Of a DNA stretch of 64,000 nucleotides, positions 20,576 to 30,431 are shown piece by piece (position 1 is the stretch's first letter; each line of letters starts with the position of its first letter). A program made the translations under genes and the position numbers. Under the pieces are notes generated by a model, which ran no database searches, was not told where the DNA came from, and saw nothing but the letters and a program-made list of their open reading frames with translations. Origin of the DNA: Alteraquisediminimonas sediminicola (GTDB lineage Bacteria > Pseudomonadota > Alphaproteobacteria > Sphingomonadales > Sphingomonadaceae). The stretch spans positions 434,001 through 498,000 of the forward strand of contig NZ_JAHXZS010000001.1 in NCBI RefSeq assembly GCF_019740335.1, read 5' to 3'.

Positions 20576-21292
20576 ATGCTCACTGCCAAGCAACTTGAAC
20601 TGCTCTGCTTCATCCGTGACCGACTGGTCGAGACCGGGGTATCTCCTTCGTTCGAGGAAATGAAAGAGGCGCTGGACCTGAAATCCAAATCGGGCGTTCA
20701 CCGCCTGATCTCGGCCTTGGAAGAACGCGCTTTCATCCGCCGCTTGCCCAACCGCGCCCGCGCGCTGGAAGTGCTGCAAGTGCCGGAGGGCGCACCACCG
20801 ATCAAATCACGTGGCCATGTGCAGGCCGATCACGCGGACAACAATGTAGTCGAACTCGCCCCTGCCCGCACCGCGACGCCCAAGCCGCAGACAGGCGCGT
20901 CCGCTGCCAATGACGTGCTCGAAATCCCGCTGCATGGCCGCATTGCCGCTGGTATGCCGATCGAGGCGCTGGAGGGCCATTCCCACCTCGCCGTCCCCGC
21001 CGCCCTGCTTGGCCCCGGCGAACATTATGCGCTTGAAGTCGCAGGGGACTCGATGGTCGACGCCGGAATTCTCGATGGCGATTATGCACTGGTCCGCCGT
21101 ACCGAAAGCGCGCGCGATGGCGAAATCGTCGTAGCCCTGATCGACGAGAATGAAGCGACGCTGAAATATTTCCGCAAGGAAGGCTCGATGGTCCGCCTCG
21201 ACCCGGCCAATCGCGCTTATGACCCACAGCGTTATGACCCGCGTCAGGTCCGCATTCAGGGCCGCTTGGCCGGACTATTGCGCCGGTATTGA
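20576..21292 (+). CDS. lexA: LexA repressor, self-cleaving SOS regulator
   Basis: Represses SOS genes and cuts itself when RecA filaments form. The start [10 protein letters not shown] is the family start and has GAAGG 7 bases upstream; the longer frame from a TTG at 20549 would overlap the operator and is rejected. The N-terminal winged helix (residues 1-65) is followed by the latent protease: cleavage site GRIAAG (Ala125-Gly126), catalytic Ser159 in GDSM and Lys197 in ATLKYF. At 238 residues it is full length. It is divergent from rpoB and controlled by its own operator. Confidence 0.96.
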   Translation: MLTAKQLELLCFIRDRLVETGVSPSFEEMKEALDLKSKSGVHRLISALEERAFIRRLPNRARALEVLQVPEGAPPIKSRGHVQADHADNNVVELAPARTATPKPQTGASAANDVLEIPLHGRIAAGMPIEALEGHSHLAVPAALLGPGEHYALEVAGDSMVDAGILDGDYALVRRTESARDGEIVVALIDENEATLKYFRKEGSMVRLDPANRAYDPQRYDPRQVRIQGRLAGLLRRY

Positions 21293-21328
21293 GGACCTCA
21301 CTTCAGGACAAGTAAAGGGTGAGACGGA

Positions 21329-21613
21329 ATGAGGTTTACGACGCTCGCCATCAGCACGGTATTACTGCTGCTTACCTCCTGTGGAAACGAGGACAATGTC
21401 CCCGGCTACGACAACCTTGAGGTTCTCGTTACACACAATCGTGTCGGAAAGGACTCTGACAATTGGATAGAGATGAGAAATATATCCGGAGAATGGGAGA
21501 GAACCGGGCTCATCTTTGGGTATTTGGGCGATTATGATGAATGCCAGAAGGCAATAACAGGATTAAAGCGCGCGAACAGTGCTCGAGAGTATCGCTGCAC
21601 TCCAGCAAACTAA
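21329..21613 (+). CDS. Short putative lipoprotein, unknown function
   Basis: This 94-residue protein has a lipoprotein signal ending in LLTSCG (Cys near residue 18) and a polar remainder with two further cysteines. I do not recognise a family. AAAGGGTGAGACGG before the ATG is a reasonable ribosome site. Codon use is less GC-rich than that of lexA or gltA (ATA, AGA and TTA codons), which may mean recent arrival or weak expression. It lies between lexA and a bidirectional terminator. Confidence 0.55.
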   Translation: MRFTTLAISTVLLLLTSCGNEDNVPGYDNLEVLVTHNRVGKDSDNWIEMRNISGEWERTGLIFGYLGDYDECQKAITGLKRANSAREYRCTPAN

Positions 21614-21643
21614 TCTCGACATTGCGACCTTTACATTACCCAT

Positions 21644-21683
21644 AAAAAAACCCCGCCCTCCATCAAGGAGAGCGGGGTCTTTT
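21644..21683. terminator. Bidirectional terminator between the lipoprotein gene and gltA
   Basis: ACCCCGC (21650-21656) pairs with GCGGGGT (21672-21678), with inner CTCC/GGAG pairing. A run of seven A on the left and CTTTTC on the right serve both strands, so it serves gltA and the small plus-strand gene. Confidence 0.8.
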
Positions 21684-21717
21684 CAAATCCGCTTAAGCAG
21701 ATCGGTGTGATCGAAGC

Positions 21718-23004
21718 TTAGCGCTTTTCGACCGCCACATAATCACGATGGGTCGCGCCGGTATACAGCTGACGCGGACGACCGATCTTCTGTTCAGGGT
21801 CCGAAATCATTTCGTTCCACTGTGCAACCCAGCCGACGGTGCGGGCCAGTGCGAACAGCACGGTGAACATCGTGGTCGGGAAACCGATGGCCGACAGGAT
21901 CACGCCGGAATAGAAGTCTACATTCGGGTAGAGCTTCTTTTCGACGAAATACGGGTCGTTCAGCGCAATCTGTTCCAGTTCGCGGGCCACGTCGAAGATC
22001 GGGTCCTTGACGCCAAGGCGTTCAAGCACTTCGTTCGCGGTCTTCTGCATGACCTTCGCGCGCGGATCGTAATTCTTGTACACGCGATGGCCAAAGCCCA
22101 TCAGACGGAACGGATCGTTCTTGTCCTTGGCTCGGGCGATATATTCCGGAATGCGATCGACAGTGCCGATTTCACGCAGCATGTTGAGCGCAGCTTCGTT
22201 CGCGCCGCCATGTGCCGGACCCCACAGACAGGCGATGCCCGCCGCGATGCACGCGAACGGATTGGCGCCAGACGAACCGGCGAGACGCACGGTCGAGGTC
22301 GATGCATTCTGTTCGTGATCGGCATGGAGGATGAAAATCTTGTCCATCGCATCTTCGACCACCGGATCGACGACATAAGGCTCTGCCGGCACGCCGAAAG
22401 TCATGCGCAGGAAGTTGCCGGTGTAGCTCAGATTGTTGTCCGGATAGATGAACGGCTGACCGACCGAATATTTATAGGCCATGGCCGCAATCGTCGGCAT
22501 CTTCGCGATCAGGCGGTGCGAAGCCACCATGCGCTGATGCGGATCGTTGATGTCGGTCGAGTCATGATAAAAGGCCGACAACGCACCGACAACACCGCAC
22601 ATGATCGCCATCGGGTGCGCATCGCGACGGAAGCCGCGATAGAAGGTCGCCAGCTGTTCATGCAGCATGGTGTGACGGCTGATCGTGCGGGTGAAGGTTT
22701 CCAGCGTCGGCTTGTTCGGCAGTTCGCCGTTCAGCAGCAGATACGCCACTTCCATGAAGCTAGACTGTTCGGCCAGCTGATCGATCGGATAGCCGCGGTG
22801 GAGCAAAACGCCCTCATCGCCATCGATATAGGTAATTTTGGATTCGCAGCTTGCCGTCGACGTAAACCCCGGATCGAAGGTAAATGCGCCAGTGTTGCCA
22901 TACAGTTTGCGGATATCGATCACATCCGGACCGACCGTGCCCGACATAACCTTGTAATCCGAAGCATTGCCCGCGAGTTCGAGCCGTGCTGCTTCCTTAC
23001 CCAT
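21718..23004 (-). CDS. gltA: Citrate synthase
   Basis: Condenses acetyl-CoA and oxaloacetate to citrate, the entry step of the TCA cycle. Active-site regions are [25 protein letters not shown] and [15 protein letters not shown], with VDFYSGVIL near the end. The start [10 protein letters not shown] at 23004 has GGTGGAG 7 bases upstream; a longer TTG start at 23025 would overlap gltX. It gives 428 residues, typical of the hexameric bacterial enzyme. It starts 17 bases after gltX on the same strand, so the two are likely co-transcribed. Confidence 0.96.
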   Translation of the reverse strand: MGKEAARLELAGNASDYKVMSGTVGPDVIDIRKLYGNTGAFTFDPGFTSTASCESKITYIDGDEGVLLHRGYPIDQLAEQSSFMEVAYLLLNGELPNKPTLETFTRTISRHTMLHEQLATFYRGFRRDAHPMAIMCGVVGALSAFYHDSTDINDPHQRMVASHRLIAKMPTIAAMAYKYSVGQPFIYPDNNLSYTGNFLRMTFGVPAEPYVVDPVVEDAMDKIFILHADHEQNASTSTVRLAGSSGANPFACIAAGIACLWGPAHGGANEAALNMLREIGTVDRIPEYIARAKDKNDPFRLMGFGHRVYKNYDPRAKVMQKTANEVLERLGVKDPIFDVARELEQIALNDPYFVEKKLYPNVDFYSGVILSAIGFPTTMFTVLFALARTVGWVAQWNEMISDPEQKIGRPRQLYTGATHRDYVAVEKR

Positions 23005-23021
23005 AACAGTCTCCACCCTGA

Positions 23022-24449
23022 TCAATTCGTCATCTGGTCGCTGATGCGGCCGAGGCTTTCATCCCGTCCGAGCAGCAATAATACGTCAAAAATACCCGGA
23101 CTTGTAGCTTGGCCAGTCAGCGCTGCCCGCAACGGCTGCGCCACCTTGCCGAGTTTCAACTCCTGCGCTTCGGCGACCTGACGAATGACCCCATCAAGGG
23201 TGTCCGCCGTCCAGTCCGCGACCGGTTCAAGAGCTGCGAAAACGAGTCCAAGGATTGTCTTCGATGGATCGTCTAGCAGTGCTTTTGCGCTCTCGTCCAT
23301 GGCAATTGGGCGGTTGCGGAACAAAAACAGCGCAGATGCAGCAATTTCCTTGAGATTTTTAGCACGTGGCTTGATGAATTCCATGCTGCGAAGCAACACA
23401 TCAGCTTCAAAATCCGTCAATTCATGCCCCAAAAGGGCCTCGACATCGGGTCGCACCAAGGTCGCCAGCCGGGCATTTTCCGACTCGCGGATATAATGGC
23501 CGTTCAGATGTTCAAGCTTCTTTTGGTCGAAACGCGATGGCGCCTTGCCGACCTGACCGATATCAAACCAGCGGATCGCATCTTCGCGGCTGATGAACTC
23601 ATCATCGCCATGGCCCCAGCCGAGACGCAGCAGGTAATTGCACACCGCCTCGGGCAGCATCCCCATTTCGTCGCGATAGGCCTCAACGCCGAGCGCGCCA
23701 TGCCGCTTGGACAATTTCGCGCCATCGGCACCGTGAATGAGCGGCACATGGGCATATACCGGCTCCGGCCAGCCCATCGCGCGATAGATCGTCAATTGAC
23801 GAAACGCGTTGTTGAGGTGATCGTCGCCGCGAATGACATGGGTCACGGCCATATCATGATCGTCGACTACCACCGCTAGCATATAGGTCGGCGTCCCGTC
23901 CGACCGCAGCAGGATCATGTCGTCCAGCTCGGCATTTTGCACGGTGACATCGCCCTGCACCCGATCATGGATAGTGACAGCCCCTTCGCGCGGCGCCTTC
24001 AGCCGAATGACGAACGGCGCGCCCGCAGGGGCTTCCGACGGATCGCGATCGCGCCAGCGACCGTCATAGCGCATCGGTAGCTTCTTTTCGCGCTGTTCGG
24101 CACGCATCGCTTCCAATTCTTCGGGCGTGGCATAGCAACGATAGGCATGGCCTGCGGCCAGCATCTGGTTCGCGACCTCGGCATGGCGATCAGCGCGGGC
24201 GAACTGGAACACCGGCTCCCCATCCCAATCAAGCCCGAGCCAGCGCATGCCATCCAGAATGGCGTCAATCGCGGGCTGGGTCGAACGCGCGCGGTCGGTA
24301 TCTTCGATCCGCAAAAGAAATTTGCCGCCATGATGACGGGCGAACAGCCAGTTGAACAACGCGGTACGCGCGCCGCCAATGTGCAAAAAGCCAGTGGGCG
24401 ACGGGGCGAAACGTGTTACAATCGTTGAAGAATTTTCACTTGCGCTCAC
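23022..24449 (-). CDS. gltX: Glutamate--tRNA ligase
   Basis: Charges tRNA-Glu with glutamate, and in many alphaproteobacteria also tRNA-Gln, later amidated by GatCAB. Class I signatures are [13 protein letters not shown] (HIGH) near residues 14-26 and KLSKRHG (KMSKS) near 245. The C-terminal anticodon-binding domain is present, and 475 residues is the normal length. Its start is only 26 bases from that of divergent comEC, so promoters must overlap coding sequence or each other. gltA follows 17 bases downstream. Confidence 0.95.
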   Translation of the reverse strand: MSASENSSTIVTRFAPSPTGFLHIGGARTALFNWLFARHHGGKFLLRIEDTDRARSTQPAIDAILDGMRWLGLDWDGEPVFQFARADRHAEVANQMLAAGHAYRCYATPEELEAMRAEQREKKLPMRYDGRWRDRDPSEAPAGAPFVIRLKAPREGAVTIHDRVQGDVTVQNAELDDMILLRSDGTPTYMLAVVVDDHDMAVTHVIRGDDHLNNAFRQLTIYRAMGWPEPVYAHVPLIHGADGAKLSKRHGALGVEAYRDEMGMLPEAVCNYLLRLGWGHGDDEFISREDAIRWFDIGQVGKAPSRFDQKKLEHLNGHYIRESENARLATLVRPDVEALLGHELTDFEADVLLRSMEFIKPRAKNLKEIAASALFLFRNRPIAMDESAKALLDDPSKTILGLVFAALEPVADWTADTLDGVIRQVAEAQELKLGKVAQPLRAALTGQATSPGIFDVLLLLGRDESLGRISDQMTN

Positions 24450-24475
24450 GCGCTTGACCTCGCACTAATCATGGG

Positions 24476-26731
24476 ATGTTTGAAACAGAACAGCGCGCAC
24501 CTAAACCATTTTTCATTACGATGGAACTGTTCAACGCGTGCAATCGCATTTCCCACTTTCTCGCCCGCGTGATCGGCAACATCATCGACACGCTTGAGGC
24601 CCAACTTGCCGCCGAGCGCCATCAACTGCCCTTGTGGTTGCCGGTCTTTATGGGGATCGGCATCATGGGCTGGTTCATCCTGCCCAACCGCACCGATTGG
24701 TATGCGTTGCTCTACCTCTTTGCGGCGATGTGCGGGCTGGGCATTTCCATCGGACACAGCCGATTATTCGGACGCGCCCTGATCATTGCCGGGATCGCGG
24801 CCAGCCTTGGCCTCGTGCTGGTCTGGTATCGGGCGGAACATGTCGCCGCCCGCGTCCTCGCCCGCCCGTTGGTCACCCTGTTCGATGCCCGCGTGATTGC
24901 CCTCGAATATCGTGCTTCAAATGAGAAATGGCGCTATCTGCTCGCCCCGTTGCATCGCTCCGACCTGCCCGAAAAGCTGAGATTGAACCACGCTTTTGCG
25001 CCACCCCCGGATAGTATCGGCGGTGTGTTGCGGGTCAGGGCGCGGCTGGTGCCGCCTGCGCCCGCCTCTTTGCCCGGCGGTTATGGCTTTCAACGGGTCG
25101 CATGGTTTCAAGGATTGGGCGCAACCGGGACGATGCTCGATCCACCACGCCTGATCCAGCCCCCCCGCTCCCCGCCATTTGCACAGGCACTCGCCCCCCT
25201 GCGCGCCCGCATCGCCACCCATATCACAAGCAAACTCAGCCCAGCCGCAGGCGGCGTCGCCATTGCGCTCGCGACGGGCAGCGCAGGACAAATCCCCGAA
25301 AGCGATGCCGATGCCATGCGCCAGAGCGGCCTTGCGCATCTTTTGTCCGTCAGCGGCCTACACATCAGCGCAGTGGTCGGCGCGACCGTGCTGCTCACCA
25401 CTTCCCTTATGGCATTGAGCCAGCGGATCGCGCTCCGCCTGCCCATTCCGATCATCGGGGCAGGGATCGCCACCTTGGCCGCCATCGGTTATACCTTGTT
25501 GACAGGCGCAGAGGTGCCGGCGGTGCGCTCCTGCATTGCGGCATTACTAATCCTCACCGGCATGGCGCTCGGGCGGCGCGCGCTCAGTATGCGGTTGGTC
25601 GCAACCGGCGCGTTGCTCGTGCTGCCCTTATGGCCGGAATCCCTGATCGGCCCCAGTTTTCAAATGAGCTTTGCCGCCATCATCGCGATTGTCGCCTTGC
25701 ATGAACATCCCAAGATCAAGGCATTGCTGGCCGGGCGGGAGGAGCCGCTTTTCGCCAGATTGGCCCGCCATGTGATAGCGCTGATCCTCACCGGCCTTGC
25801 GGTCGAGATTATATTGATGCCGATCGTGCTCTATCATTTTCACCGAGCGGGACTTTATGGCGCGCTCGCCAATATCGTCGCCATTCCCCTCACCACCTTC
25901 ATCGTGATGCCATTGGAGGCGGCGGCGCTGTTGCTCGACACGTTCGGCCTTGGCGCGCCTTTTTGGTGGGGGGTGGAACAGAGCATTTCGGGCCTGCTTG
26001 CTCTCGCGCACAAGGTCGCCAATCTACCCGGCGCCGCACTGATGTTGCCATCGATGGGGCGCTCGGCCTTTACCCTGATGATCGGCGGCGGGCTGTGGCT
26101 GTTGTTGTGGCAGACCCGTTGGCGTTGGGCGGGCCTATTGCCCATATCGGCGGGCGTGGCGTTGACAGCCATGGCCCCTGCCCCCGATTTGCTGGTGACG
26201 CGCGATGGGCGGCATGTGTTGCTGCGGCTTGATGATGGCGCGACGGCGTTATTACGTAACCGTGCCGGGGACTATGTTCGCACAACATTGGCCGAGGGTG
26301 CAGGTGTACATGCCGACACTCTGACCCAAGGCCTCGTGGACCTGCAAGATCGTAACGACGTCGATTGCTCCCGCGATATATGCACCGCCCGACTGCGTCG
26401 CGATGGGCGGGCGTGGACCATCGGCTTTATCCGGTCGGATGTGCTGCTGCCATGGGATGATATGCGGCGATATTGCCAGCAATTGGACATCATTATTGCG
26501 CCACGTCGGCTACCCGCCGCCTGTATGCCGCGCTGGCTGCGTTGGGACCGGCCCGCGCTTGACACTTTGGGCGGCGCGGCGCTGTCGCTCTCGCCCCCCA
26601 ATATCCGGCAGGGGGAGAGCAATATAGGCGACCATCCGTGGCAACGCGCTGCGCAAAAATCCACGCACATTGGCTTGACCGTCAGCCGCCATTCATGGTT
26701 CCCCTTTTATCAAAGAAATACATCCGAATGA
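24476..26731 (+). CDS. comEC: ComEC/Rec2 family membrane channel protein
   Basis: Inner-membrane channel for single-stranded DNA uptake in natural transformation. It has an N-terminal membrane part with a DUF4131-like soluble region (about residues 60-210). The Competence domain follows, with MRQSGLAHLLSVSGLHISA near residue 290 and many helices to about 560. The last 170 residues do not show the HxHxDH metal motif of the metallo-beta-lactamase domain seen in Gram-positive ComEC, so that domain looks degenerate. The start could be the ATG at 24476 or at 24521. comF, another competence-named gene, is 4 kb away. Confidence 0.87.
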   Translation: MFETEQRAPKPFFITMELFNACNRISHFLARVIGNIIDTLEAQLAAERHQLPLWLPVFMGIGIMGWFILPNRTDWYALLYLFAAMCGLGISIGHSRLFGRALIIAGIAASLGLVLVWYRAEHVAARVLARPLVTLFDARVIALEYRASNEKWRYLLAPLHRSDLPEKLRLNHAFAPPPDSIGGVLRVRARLVPPAPASLPGGYGFQRVAWFQGLGATGTMLDPPRLIQPPRSPPFAQALAPLRARIATHITSKLSPAAGGVAIALATGSAGQIPESDADAMRQSGLAHLLSVSGLHISAVVGATVLLTTSLMALSQRIALRLPIPIIGAGIATLAAIGYTLLTGAEVPAVRSCIAALLILTGMALGRRALSMRLVATGALLVLPLWPESLIGPSFQMSFAAIIAIVALHEHPKIKALLAGREEPLFARLARHVIALILTGLAVEIILMPIVLYHFHRAGLYGALANIVAIPLTTFIVMPLEAAALLLDTFGLGAPFWWGVEQSISGLLALAHKVANLPGAALMLPSMGRSAFTLMIGGGLWLLLWQTRWRWAGLLPISAGVALTAMAPAPDLLVTRDGRHVLLRLDDGATALLRNRAGDYVRTTLAEGAGVHADTLTQGLVDLQDRNDVDCSRDICTARLRRDGRAWTIGFIRSDVLLPWDDMRRYCQQLDIIIAPRRLPAACMPRWLRWDRPALDTLGGAALSLSPPNIRQGESNIGDHPWQRAAQKSTHIGLTVSRHSWFPFYQRNTSE

Positions 26732-26744
26732 GGAGACCCAAGAC

Positions 26745-28211
26745 ATGATGCGCAACGGCCTGATCGCATGTACCGCCATCGCCCTTGCCACTGGCGCGTG
26801 CTATGCCCCCCAAGGCGATGCGAACGCCGCCCCTGCCAAGGCCCCGCGCTCGATTTCTGCATCTGAAAAGGCGCAGGGCGCGAAATATCATCCGGATCTG
26901 CTCGCGGAATATGGCGGGCCTTATACGGGGCCACAGGCCGATTATGTCACGCGGGTGGGCAAGAAAATCTCGGTCCAATCGGGCCTGTCCAATGCCGAGG
27001 GCGATTTCACGATTACCTTGCTCAATTCGCCGGTGAACAACGCGTTCGCGATTCCCGGCGGCTATGTCTACATCACGCGGCAATTGCTCGCGCTGATGAA
27101 TGACGAGGCAGAACTGGCCTCCGTCATGGGCCATGAGGTCGGCCACGTCGCGGCCCGCCATTCGGCCAAGCGCAACACGACCTCCACCATCGGCCAGATT
27201 CTCTCGGCGGGCGTCGGCATTCTCACCGGCAATAGCACGCTTGGTCAATTGGCAGGCTATGGCACCCAGCTTTATACCCTCGGCTATTCGCGCAAGCAGG
27301 AATATCAGGCTGATGATCTCGGCGTCGCCTATCTGGCGCGGGGCGGCTATGATCCGCTGGCCGCATCCGACATGCTGGCCGCCCTTGGCGCGCAGACCGC
27401 ATTGGACGGCAAGGTGACGGGCCAGACCCGCGACATACCGACATGGACCAGCACCCACCCGAACAGTGCCGATCGTGTCATCCGCGCGCGCAAACAGGCC
27501 GCCACCACCGGCATTCCCACTGGTCAGGGCCTGCGGAACCGCGATGTGTTCATTTCGATGCTCGATGGCATGTTGTATGATGACGACCCGAAGGAAGGGC
27601 TGGTCGTTGGACAACAGTTCATCCACCCGGTCCTGAAACTGAAATTCACCGCGCCCACAGGCTATAACATCATCAACGGCAGCGATGCCGTCACCATCAG
27701 CGGCACAGGCGGAAAAGCACAGTTTTCCGCCGGAAAAATGCCCGCCAATGGCCTTGCCGGTCATATTGATGCCGTGTTCAAGGCGGTCGGCGGCAACACA
27801 CCAATCCAATATGGCGAAATCACCAATAGCAAAATCAACGGCATCAACGCCGCACAGGCAAGCGCACGGGCGAACACCTCATCCGGTCAGGTCGATGTGG
27901 TCGTCACGGCCTTTGATTTTGGACAGGCCGCCTATCATTTCCTGACTATCGCCCCGGCTGGTCAGGGCATTGGTCCACTCGGCCCCTTGGTCAACAGCCT
28001 TAGCCGGATCACCGATGCCGAAGCCGCCGCCATCAAACCGCGCGAAGTGGATATTGTGACAGTGAAGGCGGGCGACACCCCGGCCACTTTGTCGGGTCGC
28101 ATGGCCTATGCGGATTACAAGCTCGAACGGTTTCTCACGCTCAACGCGCTCGACAGCAATGCCAAATTAACACCGGGTCAAAAGCTGAAGCTGATCGTCT
28201 ATCGCAAATAA
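26745..28211 (+). CDS. M48 family zinc metalloprotease lipoprotein with LysM-like C-terminus
   Basis: Predicted periplasmic protease of the BepA/YfgC-LoiP group, linked in other bacteria to outer-membrane protein quality control. A lipoprotein-type signal ends at ATGACY (Cys near 19). The zinc motif MGHEVGHVAARH is near residues 127-138 and the third ligand region EYQADDLG near 186. The C-terminal 50 residues (VKAGDTPATLS...LTPGQKLKLIV) look like a LysM peptidoglycan-binding motif. It starts 13 bases after comEC on the same strand and ends before a strong terminator. Confidence 0.87.
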   Translation: MMRNGLIACTAIALATGACYAPQGDANAAPAKAPRSISASEKAQGAKYHPDLLAEYGGPYTGPQADYVTRVGKKISVQSGLSNAEGDFTITLLNSPVNNAFAIPGGYVYITRQLLALMNDEAELASVMGHEVGHVAARHSAKRNTTSTIGQILSAGVGILTGNSTLGQLAGYGTQLYTLGYSRKQEYQADDLGVAYLARGGYDPLAASDMLAALGAQTALDGKVTGQTRDIPTWTSTHPNSADRVIRARKQAATTGIPTGQGLRNRDVFISMLDGMLYDDDPKEGLVVGQQFIHPVLKLKFTAPTGYNIINGSDAVTISGTGGKAQFSAGKMPANGLAGHIDAVFKAVGGNTPIQYGEITNSKINGINAAQASARANTSSGQVDVVVTAFDFGQAAYHFLTIAPAGQGIGPLGPLVNSLSRITDAEAAAIKPREVDIVTVKAGDTPATLSGRMAYADYKLERFLTLNALDSNAKLTPGQKLKLIVYRK

Positions 28212-28235
28212 CAGGGCTAAACGAGACCGAATGAA

Positions 28236-28266
28236 AAAGGGCCGGCACATCCCATGCCGGCCCTTT
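28236..28266. terminator. Bidirectional terminator between the M48 protease and pilin genes
   Basis: AAAGGGCCGGCA (28236-28247) and TGCCGGCCCTTT (28255-28266) are a perfect 12-bp inverted repeat with a 7-base loop and A/T runs at both ends. It serves the M48 gene on the plus strand and the first pilin gene on the minus strand. Confidence 0.87.
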
Positions 28267-28302
28267 ATTATATCGTAATAATGTCAAATACCTAGCTGTA
28301 AT

Positions 28303-28470
28303 TCAGCCGACTTTCAAATTCGTAGTGACATTACCTAAAGTCTTTTTCATGCTATTGCCCATGCCCTGCATGGCAGTGATAGCGGAGACTGCAATAAGCG
28401 CCGATATCAAGCCATATTCAATGGCAGTTGCGCCTTTCGTCTCCCGCAACAAATGCAAGAAATGCAACAT
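28303..28470 (-). CDS. flp: Flp-type pilin (55 residues)
   Basis: Small type IVb pilin of the Flp/Fap family. It reads MLHFLHLLRETKGATAIEYG and continues with a hydrophobic helix and NSMKKTLGNVTTNL. The GATAIEYG motif marks the prepilin peptidase cleavage region, with the conserved Glu5-Tyr6-like pair. GGGAGTAGGTAA before the ATG supplies the ribosome site. It is a close paralog of the next gene upstream (shared ITAMQG-GNSMKKT). No tad/cpa assembly genes lie in the window. Confidence 0.85.
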   Translation of the reverse strand: MLHFLHLLRETKGATAIEYGLISALIAVSAITAMQGMGNSMKKTLGNVTTNLKVG

Positions 28471-28520
28471 TTACCTACTCCCAAATTCCCGATGCATCAG
28501 CCCTGACCACATTTGGAAAA

Positions 28521-28547
28521 GGGGCCGGAACATCCAGCACCGACCCC
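28521..28547 (-). terminator. Terminator-like hairpin between two pilin genes
   Basis: GGGGCCGG (28521-28528) pairs with CCGACCCC (28540-28547) with one imperfect pair. On the minus strand the stem is followed by TTTTCC, so it should end transcripts of the pilin gene at 28588-28758. The two pilin genes are then probably separate units or only partly coupled. Confidence 0.65.
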
Positions 28548-28587
28548 TCTCTTTTTCACGGCATTTACATGTGAGCCAGATCTTGGC

Positions 28588-28758
28588 TTAGCCGGCGGTA
28601 TTCAGGTTGGTCGAAACGTTGGCGAAGGTCTTCTTCATGCTATTGCCCAGACCCTGCATGGCGGTGATGGCGGCAACGGCGATCAGGGCAGCGATCAGGC
28701 CATATTCAATAGCGGTCGCGCCCTTGGTGTTCTTAACCATTTTACGAATAAAATACAT
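28588..28758 (-). CDS. flp: Flp-type pilin (56 residues)
   Basis: Second Flp pilin, MYFIRKMVKNTKGATAIEYG followed by one hydrophobic helix and a short polar tail. The frame extends 7 codons upstream, but the ATG at 28758 has AGGAG 8 bases before it and matches the family length. Mature pilin would begin after the glycine of KGATAIEYG. It is closely similar to the gene at 28303 and less so to the one at 28916, so a local duplication is likely. A 157-base AT-rich upstream gap (28759-28915) should hold its promoter. Confidence 0.9.
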   Translation of the reverse strand: MYFIRKMVKNTKGATAIEYGLIAALIAVAAITAMQGLGNSMKKTFANVSTNLNTAG

Positions 28759-28915
28759 AACGCTACTCCTAGGTTCCAAGCTTCAGTAGTTCCCAACTCC
28801 GCACCTTGCTTAAGGGTTTGGATTATTTTGAAATTAGCAGCGATAAGTGTAAAAACATTTAACTCACCTCTAATTTCATCCGGCAGATTTTTAGTCCACC
28901 AGATTTATTGGCGGA

Positions 28916-29101
28916 TCAGCCGGCTTTATTCACCTGATCCGCGACATTCGTCCACATTTTGACCGACGACTTGGCAAAGTCGCTCAATGCCGACAGCATC
29001 ACGAGCACCATCAATGACAAGATCAGACCATATTCAATCGCCGTACCACCCCGCATATCGCGTAGCGCATGTACAACGCGGCCTAGCCACCGTATCAGCA
29101 T
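28916..29101 (-). CDS. Flp-like pilin, divergent copy (61 residues)
   Basis: Third small pilin-like protein. The ATG at 29101 gives MLIRWLGRVVHALRDMRGG followed by TAIEYGLILSLMVLVML and a polar tail. The cleavage motif reads RGGTAIEYG, and the helix is richer in Leu/Met/Val than in the other two. The frame runs back to 29137, but the shorter start fits the family. It may be a minor pilin or a pseudopilin. It is divergent from mutT with a 56-base gap. Confidence 0.75.
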   Translation of the reverse strand: MLIRWLGRVVHALRDMRGGTAIEYGLILSLMVLVMLSALSDFAKSSVKMWTNVADQVNKAG

Positions 29102-29157
29102 GTTCGTATTCCCTATGTCCCGCCCCCTCATTGCCACCCACAGGTTAAGACTTTGCT

Positions 29158-29580
29158 ATGATGAGAGAATTAATACCGCAGCAACCTTTGCTGCTCGTAG
29201 TTGCCGCCGCATTGGTCGACACATCCGGCCGCGTGTTGCTGCAACAACGGCCCGCGCATAAACAGATGGGCGGATTATGGGAGTTTCCCGGCGGCAAGGT
29301 GGAAAATGGCGAAACACCGGAAGCCGCCATCTTGCGCGAGCTTGCCGAAGAACTTGACATCATTGTCGATCACAGCTGCCTTGCGCCCGCCTGTTTCGCG
29401 AGCGAGCCATTGGGCGACCGACATTTATTGTTGCTGCTCTTTGTCCTGCGCAAATGGCAGGGCGATCCAAAGCCGCTGGACGCGACCGCGATGCAATGGG
29501 TCACGCCCGCGCAGATGTTCTCGATTGACATGCCGCCTGCCGATCGTCCGTTGATTGGCCTGCTCGACGCGTTACTTTAG
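29158..29580 (+). CDS. mutT: Nudix hydrolase, MutT-type 8-oxo-dGTP diphosphatase
   Basis: Cleans oxidised dGTP from the nucleotide pool. The Nudix box GGKVENGETPEAAILRELAEE fits GX5EX7REUXEE, with the following hydrophobic DI. At 140 residues it is a stand-alone MutT of normal size. Two ATG codons in a row open the frame, and the ribosome site is weak. Its stop overlaps the convergent methyltransferase stop by four bases. Confidence 0.88.
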   Translation: MMRELIPQQPLLLVVAAALVDTSGRVLLQQRPAHKQMGGLWEFPGGKVENGETPEAAILRELAEELDIIVDHSCLAPACFASEPLGDRHLLLLLFVLRKWQGDPKPLDATAMQWVTPAQMFSIDMPPADRPLIGLLDALL

Positions 29581-30377
29581 GCTGGTTTGGCGGGTGTCCA
29601 TGCGGTGATGGTGAGCAGTTCGACCCGCTCGCTAAACCGTCCGTCAGGGGCCGCATGGGCATCCAAAGCCGCTGCCAAGGCGCGATAGCCCCGCTTGCCA
29701 AAAGGCCGCAGGTCACGCCGGATCAGCGCATTGCCGCCGCCATGCGCACGAATATCCGCCAATAAATCCGCCGCATCGCGATACCGCAATTCCACCCCAA
29801 AGGAATCGGCCACCGGCTGGACAAAGCCCGCACGCGACAATAGATCGCCCGCCGCCCGCACGTCGATTTGCGGATGCAGCCTCGGCGATGCCGCCCGGCC
29901 TTCCGCGTCTTGTGCCTGTTGCAATGCCTCGCGCAGCAGCGGCAACGACCCCGCCCCCGCCATCGCGCCGATCAACATCGCATCATGCGCCATCAGCCGC
30001 CGACATTGCACCAACATGCCGGGCAGATCATTGACCAGATCCAGCCCACCGGGCGCGATCACCAGATCATAGCCCCCGGCCAGATCGAATAACCGATCCG
30101 GCTCCACGCAGCTTATCCCTGCCCTTTGCGCGAAGACCTCGCTGGAATCGCAGCATTCAACCAAGATCCCTTGCGCCGCCAGCCAGCTTGGCAGCATCGA
30201 ATCTGCCGCGCCGATCACCAAAGCGCGCTGGAATGACCGTTGGACAAAGGCGATGCGCTCGATCACATCTTCCTCGACCTGTCGCAGCAAGAACCGCGCA
30301 TCCGCAGGCAGTTGCGCTGCCCGGTCGCGATGACGACGCAGCAGGTCGCGATCATAGATTTCAAGTTCGGCAGTCAT
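29577..30377 (-). CDS. Class I SAM-dependent methyltransferase, BioC/NDUFAF5-like
   Basis: Its 266 residues carry a Rossmann-type methyltransferase fold: the glycine loop is replaced by ALVIGAADS near residue 53, with acidic CCDSSE at the next strand and a DLVIAPGGLDLVNDL motif. Relatives next to comF in alphaproteobacteria are annotated as BioC-like or NDUFAF5-like proteins; which applies cannot be told here. The start at 30377 (MTAELEIYDRD) is chosen over the longer frame to 30422. It is divergent from comF with a 54-base gap. Confidence 0.7.
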   Translation of the reverse strand: MTAELEIYDRDLLRRHRDRAAQLPADARFLLRQVEEDVIERIAFVQRSFQRALVIGAADSMLPSWLAAQGILVECCDSSEVFAQRAGISCVEPDRLFDLAGGYDLVIAPGGLDLVNDLPGMLVQCRRLMAHDAMLIGAMAGAGSLPLLREALQQAQDAEGRAASPRLHPQIDVRAAGDLLSRAGFVQPVADSFGVELRYRDAADLLADIRAHGGGNALIRRDLRPFGKRGYRALAAALDAHAAPDGRFSERVELLTITAWTPAKPA

Positions 30378-30431
30378 GATGATGTTGCCATAGCGCTTGT
30401 GCAGGCAGGTGCAATCCCGCAAGATCAGCCG

